DNA of 64,000 bases from JANNPJ01 sp035474375. Lineage in GTDB: Bacteria; Actinomycetota; Actinomycetes; Actinomycetales; Kineosporiaceae. The notes beneath the pieces are model-generated. The model did not search any database and was not told where the DNA came from. It saw only the letters and a program-made list of their open reading frames with translations. The position numbers and the translations under genes were made by a program. The first letter of the stretch is position 1. Every line of letters starts with the position of its first letter. The stretch lies in the NCBI GenBank assembly GCA_035474375.1, contig DATINJ010000215.1:14553-78552 (forward strand), written 5' to 3'. Below are positions 58,359-64,000 of this stretch, piece after piece.

Positions 58359-58580
58359 CCGCGATCATGCACTTGGGAGGCGCGTCAGCGCCGGCGTGCC
58401 CGTTTACGTACCGCGATCATGCACTGGGAGGCGCGTCAGCGCCGGCGTGCCCGTCCAAGTACCGCGATCATGCACGGTTGCCCGTCTAAGTACCGTGATC
58501 ATGCACGGTTGCCCACCTCAAAGCGGGTAACCGTGCATGATCACGGCAGATGGACGGGCAACCGTGCATGATCACCGCAG
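58359..58580. repeat. GATCATGCAC-family array with two enlarged copies (site E)
   Basis: Plus-strand copies start at 58359, 58411, 58462 and 58493. Two minus-strand copies follow at 58525-58546 and 58556-58579, so this is the largest cluster in the window. In the first two copies the GGT of the core is replaced by about 24 bases holding GGCGCGTCAGCGCC, a small hairpin of its own. The last inverted pair encloses CACCTCAAAGC, as at site A. It fills the gap between the S9 peptidase and the convergent ArnT-like gene. Confidence 0.85.
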
Positions 58581-58657
58581 AAGAGGCAAGGCCGAATAGG
58601 CCAGCAGGGTCAGGCGGTGGGTCAACCCACGCACACACTTCGCCGGTTAGGGCTGTC

Positions 58658-60121
58658 CTAGGCGCTGAGGTGGCGAAGGTGCGGCCAGGCCTGAGCCCAG
58701 GAGCCCGTGGGACCGGCGCAGGTCCAGATCCCGTTGCCGTTTTCCTCGTTATCCGCGCCGGTGTCCAGGGTCGCCGTTCGCCGGCAGCCGGTGAGGACGT
58801 CGGCCCCGGGCACCTGCTCACCGACGTAGAGCACCGGGCCGGAGCTCTCCGGGGGTGGCCCCCAGTCGCCGAAGCCGTTGTGGCCGCTGTAAACCGGCGG
58901 TGTCCCGCCGTACCAGAGCAGGGCGCCGGCCTCGCCGTAGTTGCTGGTCACGACGACCGCGGTGCGGCGTTGGTCCGCCGGCAGGGTGTCGGCCACCGCT
59001 CGAACCTGGGCGACGACGCGCGGCCAGCCGATCGTCTCCAGCCCGTCCTCGTTCAGGGCCGGGAAGAAGGAATCGGCGAAGGTTTGCGCCGGGAGCACGG
59101 GCAGCAGGGCGGGCAGCGGAATCAGCGCCGTCACCGCGACCAGCACCGTGAACCGCTTGATTTCGGACGCCGACCAGCGGTTGCCGACCGCGACCGCACC
59201 CGCCGCTGCGAGCGGTGCGAGCAGGCCGGTCAGGTAGTACGGCTTGCCCCCAGTGATGATGAAGAACAGCAGCAGGGCGAGGTAGGCGATAGCCACCGGT
59301 CGGGCGTACCGCCAGGCCTCCCGGCGTAGCAGCGCCATCAGCCCGTGCCAGGCCAGCACCGCGCCGAGCCAGTTGAGCAGGAGAAACTGGAAGCCGATCA
59401 GCTGGGCAACACCACCGAGCGTCCCGTATTCAGCGCGGATGTCGGCGCTCAAAGCGGCCTGCGGCCAGCCGTTCTGCGCCTGCCACCAGAGGTTCGGCGC
59501 CCACAGCAGCAGGGCAAGGGCTGCGCCGGCCCAGGCCCAGGGCGAGCGCAGGTGCTTGCGAAGCTCGGGGGTCAGCACGATCCCGAGCACCAGGCCGGCT
59601 AGCAACGGCGCCACCAGGCTCTTGTTCTCCAAACCGATGCCGGCCGCAAGCCCGACCCAGAGCCACCCGCGCGGAGCATCCCGGTGCAGGACGGCGACCA
59701 CGAGGCGGATCACCACGGTCCAGGCGAACAGATCGAGGGTGGACGTCGACAGCAGGTGCCCGACGGCGAGGACACCGGCAGCCGTGCCGACGGTGATCGC
59801 GGCGAGCAGTTCGGCGCGGGCATCGCCGCCGAACTCGCGGGCCAGGTCGGCGGTCAGCAGGACAACGCCACCGATCAGCACGGCCGAGAGCAGGCGCAGC
59901 GCGAACAGCGAGCCGGGTGCGAGGTGGTCGGCGGCGGCCGCGACCAGCGGGGTCAGCGGTGGCTGGTCCGGGTAGCCGAACTGCGGATGATTCCCAGCCG
60001 CGATGAAGTACAGCTCGTCTCGATGCGGCCCGTAGCGCCCAGCCAGCGCCAGGAGCACGGTCGTGACTGCTCCGGCGACGACGTAGACCCAGCGTGAACG
60101 CTTCGAGGGCGTGATCGACAT
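58658..60121 (-). CDS. ArnT/PMT-like membrane glycosyltransferase
   Basis: The 487-residue protein has about ten hydrophobic segments. Its N-terminal external loop contains His-Arg-Asp-Glu-Leu-Tyr-Phe near residue 33 and Tyr-Pro-Asp-Gln-Pro-Pro-Leu, features of the GT39/GT83 C-type glycosyltransferases. The Asp-Glu pair should be catalytic. A soluble C-terminal domain follows (from about 370) with two cysteines. These enzymes transfer sugar from a polyprenyl phosphate to a protein or cell-envelope acceptor on the outer face. The acceptor cannot be told from sequence. The gene is divergent from the DUF1524 nuclease. Confidence 0.82.
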   Translation of the reverse strand: MSITPSKRSRWVYVVAGAVTTVLLALAGRYGPHRDELYFIAAGNHPQFGYPDQPPLTPLVAAAADHLAPGSLFALRLLSAVLIGGVVLLTADLAREFGGDARAELLAAITVGTAAGVLAVGHLLSTSTLDLFAWTVVIRLVVAVLHRDAPRGWLWVGLAAGIGLENKSLVAPLLAGLVLGIVLTPELRKHLRSPWAWAGAALALLLWAPNLWWQAQNGWPQAALSADIRAEYGTLGGVAQLIGFQFLLLNWLGAVLAWHGLMALLRREAWRYARPVAIAYLALLLFFIITGGKPYYLTGLLAPLAAAGAVAVGNRWSASEIKRFTVLVAVTALIPLPALLPVLPAQTFADSFFPALNEDGLETIGWPRVVAQVRAVADTLPADQRRTAVVVTSNYGEAGALLWYGGTPPVYSGHNGFGDWGPPPESSGPVLYVGEQVPGADVLTGCRRTATLDTGADNEENGNGIWTCAGPTGSWAQAWPHLRHLSA

Positions 60122-60248
60122 GCCCGCATTGTCGCCCGACCACGCCTCATCCGTTCAGAGGACCGGCACCTCGGCGACCTGGACCAGATCATCCGGAAAC
60201 TCGTGAGTGGCCTCGCTCCAATGACTAACCTCCGACAGCAGCAGTGAT

Positions 60249-60263
60249 GTCACTTTATGTGAC
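60249..60263. promoter_or_regulatory. Inverted repeat GTCAC-TTTAT-GTGAC
   Basis: GTCAC at 60249-60253 and GTGAC at 60259-60263 are perfect arms around TTTAT. The site lies 23 bases before the nuclease start at 60287, and 127 bases from the divergent ArnT-like gene. It is compatible with a dimeric regulator operator; no regulator is adjacent. Confidence 0.4.
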
Positions 60264-60286
60264 GACTTGATAGCCCAGGGAGACCA

Positions 60287-61603
60287 ATGAGTGCGCGTTT
60301 CAACAAACCGCCCGGTTGGCCACAGCCTCCGGCGGGCTGGGAACCCGCGCGAGACTGGGCCCCGGACCCCAGCTGGCCGACGCCTCCGCTGGGCTGGCGG
60401 CTCTGGATCATCGATCCGGCCCCGCAATGGCCAGCCTCTGCGGCCACCGCGCCGATCCCGTCGATTCCCGCAAGGCCGGCGGCCCCACCGAACGCCCAGA
60501 GCGCCCAGAACGCCACCGGACGGCGAAAGCGCCCGGCGAACATGCCGCGCCCAGCCAACCGGCGGAACCCCAACCCGCAGCCCGCCCCCATGCCGCCAGC
60601 ACCGCCCCTGCCGCCGTCCCTGACCAGCATGGTGATCGACCTCGGCACACCTGCTCAGCAGCGCGCCCGAGCTTCCGGGCCGACCTCGGCGCGGATGATC
60701 GGCTGGGGTGCCCTCGGCGGCACCGTCCTGCTCGCGGTCGCCGGGCTGACGGTCCGAACACTGGGCGACGGAACGCTCACGGCGGCTCCGCCGAACCCGT
60801 TGGTCCGCTCGGCGCAGACGGCAACCCCGTCCACCTCCTCGGCCGACGGCCCGGCACCGGCGAGTTCGATCGATCAGGCCAGCACCCGAGCCGACGCTGG
60901 AACCGCGCTCGCCGGCCTGGCGAAGTTGACGGTGCAGGAACGCGAACCGAGTCTCGATGCAGCCCGCGCCACGTTCGGCTCGGCACGGCGAGACACCGAC
61001 GCCAACGGTTGTGACCAGCGCAACGACGTCCTGCGCCGGGATCTGACCCGGACGACCCTGCGGGCCGGAACGCACGGCTGCGCGGTTCTGGCGGGGACGT
61101 TGCATGACCCGTACACCGGCCGGAAGATCAAATTCAGGCGGACGCCGGGTGGTCACGCCCTCGTGCGGATCGATCACCTGGTGTCGGTCGGTGACGCTTG
61201 GACGAAGGGTGCTCGGAACTGGTCTGCGGCCAAACGAACCGCCTTCGTGACAGATCCGCTGAACTTGCAGGCGGTGAGCGCCGAGGTGATCGCCGACAAG
61301 GGCGAATCGGACGCCAGCGGCTGGCTGCCCCAGGCGACGGAGTACCGGTGCACTTACGTCGCCCGGCAGGTCGCGGTGAAACGCAAGTACGGAATCTGGG
61401 TCACCGCCGCCGAGCGGACCACGATCGCCGGCATCCTCGCCGGCTGCAAGGGCCAGAGACTGCCTCGGGCCAAGTTGATCGAGCTCGGTGGGTCACCATC
61501 GAAGGATGTCCGCACGACGAGGCCGGGCAAGTCCCCCAGGCCCGCAGCCCCGAAGCCGAAATCTCAGCGGCCGAACCCGAAACCAGCCGACGCCGCCAAT
61601 TGA
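60287..61603 (+). CDS. Membrane-tethered DUF1524 (GmrSD-type HNH) nuclease
   Basis: The 438-residue protein begins with Pro-Pro-Gly-Trp-type repeats (residues 8-40: Pro-Pro-Gly-Trp, Pro-Pro-Ala-Gly-Trp, Pro-Pro-Leu-Gly-Trp), then a Pro-rich stretch. One hydrophobic segment lies near 138-157. The C-terminal domain (about 220-400) is DUF1524, with the nuclease motif Ile-Asp-His-Leu-Val near 294-298 and Thr-Asp-Pro-Leu-Asn-Leu, Lys-Gly-Glu-Ser-Asp, Trp-Leu-Pro. GGGAG lies six bases before the ATG. The nuclease is probably extracytoplasmic, so it may degrade external DNA rather than act as restriction. The basic Pro/Lys tail is low complexity. Confidence 0.82.
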   Translation: MSARFNKPPGWPQPPAGWEPARDWAPDPSWPTPPLGWRLWIIDPAPQWPASAATAPIPSIPARPAAPPNAQSAQNATGRRKRPANMPRPANRRNPNPQPAPMPPAPPLPPSLTSMVIDLGTPAQQRARASGPTSARMIGWGALGGTVLLAVAGLTVRTLGDGTLTAAPPNPLVRSAQTATPSTSSADGPAPASSIDQASTRADAGTALAGLAKLTVQEREPSLDAARATFGSARRDTDANGCDQRNDVLRRDLTRTTLRAGTHGCAVLAGTLHDPYTGRKIKFRRTPGGHALVRIDHLVSVGDAWTKGARNWSAAKRTAFVTDPLNLQAVSAEVIADKGESDASGWLPQATEYRCTYVARQVAVKRKYGIWVTAAERTTIAGILAGCKGQRLPRAKLIELGGSPSKDVRTTRPGKSPRPAAPKPKSQRPNPKPADAAN

Positions 61604-61673
61604 GCCTGGTCGCCTCCTGGGTGCAGCCCATCGTGGTCAGTCCGATCGAGGCAACTCGGGGCCTGCTGGCGTG

Positions 61674-61690
61674 ACCTGAGTGACTCAGGT
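61674..61690. promoter_or_regulatory. 17-bp palindrome ACCTGAGT-G-ACTCAGGT
   Basis: The arms ACCTGAGT (61674-61681) and ACTCAGGT (61683-61690) are perfect around one base. The site lies in the 218-base gap before the small gene at 61822. A single-base centre argues for a protein-binding site rather than an RNA hairpin. Confidence 0.45.
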
Positions 61691-61821
61691 GAGTGGAGTG
61701 GTCACACCCGTGTAAGTCACAAAGCAGGCAATTCACTCTTGCCTACCCTCGGTCCCCGATGCTTCACTCGAAGTTACGGAGGAAAGAAATCGAGGTTAGA
61801 CAAACGGGCGGAGTCGTAGCC

Positions 61822-62160
61822 ATGCACGACCTGAATAGTGCTGCTCGAAATCTCGAGGCCGACCCGATGGAATGGACCGGACGCACGGAATTCGGTATAT
61901 CCGATGATCAGGGATGGCCGGTCGGCACGGTCGAGATCGTCATCCGCATAGATCATCTGACGCTCTGGTTCGGCAATCGGACTCTCGCGGTGATCGATCG
62001 AGACACGTTCCGGGAGTGGCTTCTTGATCCCGAGGAGCCCTTCTTCATCGATGACGTGATGTGGTCGATCGGCGACCGTGGGGCGCACCTGACCATCGAC
62101 GACGCGGCGTCTTACCCCATTCCGGACGCCCTCGTGCAACACCTTGTTCAGGTGGTCTGA
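61822..62160 (+). CDS. Small hypothetical protein
   Basis: From ATG 61822 the product has 112 residues: Glu-Phe-Gly-Ile-Ser-Asp, a beta-rich middle with Ile-Asp-His-Leu-Thr-Leu-Trp-Phe-Gly-Asn, and an acidic end. It is soluble. I recognise no family. An ATG at 61759 would extend the frame, but GGAG at 61811 supports 61822. The gene ends ten bases before the convergent ABC permease. Confidence 0.6.
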   Translation: MHDLNSAARNLEADPMEWTGRTEFGISDDQGWPVGTVEIVIRIDHLTLWFGNRTLAVIDRDTFREWLLDPEEPFFIDDVMWSIGDRGAHLTIDDAASYPIPDALVQHLVQVV

Positions 62161-62170
62161 CCCACCAGGT

Positions 62171-63064
62171 TCAGCCCTTGACCGCCCCGGTCAAGCCGCC
62201 GATGATCCGTCGCTGCACGATCAGAAAGAAAGTCAGCGCGGGCACCATCGACAGCGTGGTGAAGGCGAGGATCTTGGCCGTGTCCGAGTTGTACTGCGAG
62301 TTGAACATCGCGGTGCCCAGCGGCAACGTGTACTGGTTGACGTCGCTGAGCAGGAGCAACGGCAGCAGGTAGGCGTTCCAGCTGGTGACGAAGGCCAGGA
62401 TGCCGACGGTGGTCAGAGCCGGCCCGGAGAGCGGCATCAGGATCCGCCAGAAGAAGCCGAAGCGCGAGCAACCGTCGATCATCGCCGCGTCCTCCAGTTC
62501 GGACGGGATGTTCCGCATGAACGGCCGGAGGATGACGATGGTCAGCGGCAACCCGAACGCGGCCTCGGGCAGGGCTACCGCCAACGGCGTGTCCAGGATG
62601 TCGAGGTTCCGCATCAGCAGGTAGAGCGGCAGGATCGCCACTGCGGCCGGGAACAGCAGGCCCAGCGTGAAGAAGTTGTAGATCGTCTCCCGGCCTCGGA
62701 AGTCATAGCGGGCCAAGGCAAATGCCACCAGCGCTCCGGTCAGCACCACCAGCGCCGTGACCATTCCGGCGATCAGGACACTGTTGAAGACCTGCCGCCA
62801 GAACGAGCCGGTATCCATGATGCCGGTGTAGTTGCGCCACTCCCACGGGTCTGGCAATGCCAGCGGATCGGCCGCCAACTGGCCGGTGGTGCGGAAGCCA
62901 CCGACCACGACGTAGATCACCGGTGCGACGGTGAACAGGCCGACGACGATCGCCAGCAGATAGGTCAGCGGCGTCGCCGGCGTCCACCGCCGGCCTACCG
63001 GTGCGACCGGGGCCGACGGCGGCGTGGATTCGGGTACGACCTCAGCGATCACGGGCACGGTCAT
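62171..63064 (-). CDS. Carbohydrate ABC transporter permease (MalG type)
   Basis: The 297-residue protein has six hydrophobic segments and the EAA loop (Glu-Asp-Ala-Ala-Met-Ile-Asp-Gly-Cys-Ser) that docks onto the ATPase. A 28-residue N-terminal tail and one leading helix fit MalG-type CUT1 permeases. The ATG overlaps the stop of the upstream permease by four bases (ATGA) and has AAGGA eight bases before it. The sugar is not known; the binding protein must lie beyond the window edge. Confidence 0.9.
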   Translation of the reverse strand: MTVPVIAEVVPESTPPSAPVAPVGRRWTPATPLTYLLAIVVGLFTVAPVIYVVVGGFRTTGQLAADPLALPDPWEWRNYTGIMDTGSFWRQVFNSVLIAGMVTALVVLTGALVAFALARYDFRGRETIYNFFTLGLLFPAAVAILPLYLLMRNLDILDTPLAVALPEAAFGLPLTIVILRPFMRNIPSELEDAAMIDGCSRFGFFWRILMPLSGPALTTVGILAFVTSWNAYLLPLLLLSDVNQYTLPLGTAMFNSQYNSDTAKILAFTTLSMVPALTFFLIVQRRIIGGLTGAVKG

Positions 63065-64000
63065 CCGACCATCCTTGTCATGGCACCTTCGGTGTCCCGC
63101 CGAAGCACGAAACGCTGATACGTCAGCGCGAAGACGAACGCGATGATGAAGAGGATCACTGCCACGGCGCTTCCGTAGCCGAACTGGGAGCGGATGAAGC
63201 CGCGGTCGATGATGTAGGTGACCATCGTGGTCGAGGCGCCGGCCGGCCCACCCAAAGTCATGATCCAGACCAGGTCGAAGAGCTGCAACGACCCGATGAT
63301 CGACAGGAAGATCCAGGTCCGGATGGTGGGCCCGAGCAGCGGCAGGGTGATGTGCCGGGTCACCTTCCACGCGCTCGCCCCATCGATGGCGGCGGCCTCC
63401 TGCAGCTCCCGCGGAATGCCCTGCAGCCCGGCCAGGAACAGGATGATCGCGAAACCGATGTATTTCCAAGTGATCACGACGAACAAGGTGTAGATCACGA
63501 TGTTGCTGTCGGCCAGCCAGAGCTGCACGAAGTGGCCGAGCCCGGCACTTCTCAGGGCCGAGTCGATCGGGCCGTCCGGCTGCAGCAGCAACTGCCAGGC
63601 GACGGCACCGACCACCTCGGAGATCACGTACGGCGCGAACAGGATGGTGCGCAGCAACGCCCGTCCCCGGATCCGGCGGTTCACGAGCAAGGCCAGGCCG
63701 AGCCCGATCGGCAGCTGGATCACCAGCGACAGGATGATGAACAGCCCGTTGTGCCAGATCGCCCCCTGAAAGACCGGGTCGGACAGGGCTCGCCGGTAGT
63801 TGTCCAGGCCGACCCAGTTGTCCAGCTGCTCGAGGCCGTTCCATTTGAACGGGCTGTAGAAGATCGCCATGCCCATCGGCACGATGACGAAGCCGATGTA
63901 CAGGAGCAGTGCCGGAGTGCAGAACAGGGCGATCTCGACCCGCTTACGCAGCGAGGACCGCTGGTGGCCCCCGCGACGTCCCGGCTCAGGCCGGGACGTC
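63061..64000 (-). CDS. Carbohydrate ABC transporter permease (MalF type), partial
   Basis: The frame is open from the right edge of the window to the stop at 63061-63063, so the N-terminus is missing. The visible part has six hydrophobic segments and the EAA loop Glu-Leu-Gln-Glu-Ala-Ala-Ala-Ile-Asp-Gly-Ala-Ser. A basic stretch (Arg-Arg-Gly-Gly-His-Gln-Arg-Ser-Ser-Leu-Arg-Lys-Arg) precedes the first helix. It forms a CUT1 pair with the downstream MalG-type permease, to which it is coupled by a four-base overlap. The substrate-binding protein gene should lie upstream, outside the window. Confidence 0.9.
   Translation of the reverse strand, partial: TSRPEPGRRGGHQRSSLRKRVEIALFCTPALLLYIGFVIVPMGMAIFYSPFKWNGLEQLDNWVGLDNYRRALSDPVFQGAIWHNGLFIILSLVIQLPIGLGLALLVNRRIRGRALLRTILFAPYVISEVVGAVAWQLLLQPDGPIDSALRSAGLGHFVQLWLADSNIVIYTLFVVITWKYIGFAIILFLAGLQGIPRELQEAAAIDGASAWKVTRHITLPLLGPTIRTWIFLSIIGSLQLFDLVWIMTLGGPAGASTTMVTYIIDRGFIRSQFGYGSAVAVILFIIAFVFALTYQRFVLRRDTEGAMTRMVG

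Noticed and set aside
58359..58580. Possible CRISPR array
   Set aside because: The units face both ways, are separated by related rather than unique spacers, and no cas genes are present. It is an inverted repeat family.
63975..64000. Inverted repeat GACGTCCCGG/CCGGGACGTC at the right edge
   Set aside because: It lies inside the open frame of the partial permease and involves Arg/Gly/Pro codons typical of this GC content. The missing flank prevents judgement.

Overview
The window looks like a chromosomal segment of a high-GC actinomycete. GTG starts are frequent, purine-rich Shine-Dalgarno sites precede many genes, and the families are typically actinobacterial: a transmembrane Ser/Thr kinase, PASTA lipoproteins, an MftF-type glycosyltransferase, a PrmC-related methyltransferase and glpF/glpK/glpD. 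I cannot fix the genus. There are no rRNA, tRNA, CRISPR, phage or transposase genes.

Layout. 1-400: start of a membrane-anchored protein cut by the window edge. 738-3831: two facing sets of Roadblock/LC7-like and DUF4388-like genes. 3841-5724: PgeF and a lipid-anchored M15 peptidase. 5801-11735: a tandem pair of large secreted alpha/beta hydrolases with Calx-beta-like C-termini, facing a lipoprotein gene; a scrap of that lipoprotein gene survives between the two copies. 11861-15023: secreted trypsin-like protease and Ser/Thr kinase. 15115-17387: translationally coupled N-methyl amino acid oxidase and homocysteine methyltransferase, separated by a structure-rich leader from a PrmC-related methyltransferase (17669). 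18641-31098: mixed genes, including a GGDEF protein with GAF domain, an APH-like kinase fused end to end with a HAD phosphatase gene, a SWIM-SNF2 helicase, PhzF, a PASTA lipoprotein, a GH16-like glucanase and an MftF-like glycosyltransferase. 31278-36059: an arginine-type catabolic locus (Lrp regulator, DDAH/arginine dihydrolase-like enzyme, ornithine aminotransferase, permease with a C-terminal Usp-like domain). 38719-47479: aquaporin, desaturase, then a glycerol locus with an IclR regulator, two glycerol kinases, GlpF and GlpD. 48935-51614: an unrecognised three-gene module headed by a very acidic protein. 51847-58321: carboxylate-amine ligase/circularly permuted ATP-grasp fusion, NAGGN-type amidotransferase and S9 peptidase, a probable peptide-amide pathway. 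58658-64000: ArnT-like glycosyltransferase, membrane-tethered DUF1524 nuclease, and two sugar ABC permeases cut by the right edge.

The most unusual non-coding content is repeats. One family is built on the core GATCATGCACGGTTGCCC and occurs as nested inverted pairs in five intergenic places; one copy supplies the last codons of rocD. A second family consists of two 63-bp hairpin elements with identical ends. Three genes carry short tandem duplications that span their stop codon. The best candidates for an undescribed system are the GTPase-less Roadblock/DUF4388 cluster, the ligase/amidotransferase/S9 peptidase trio and the acidic-protein module.
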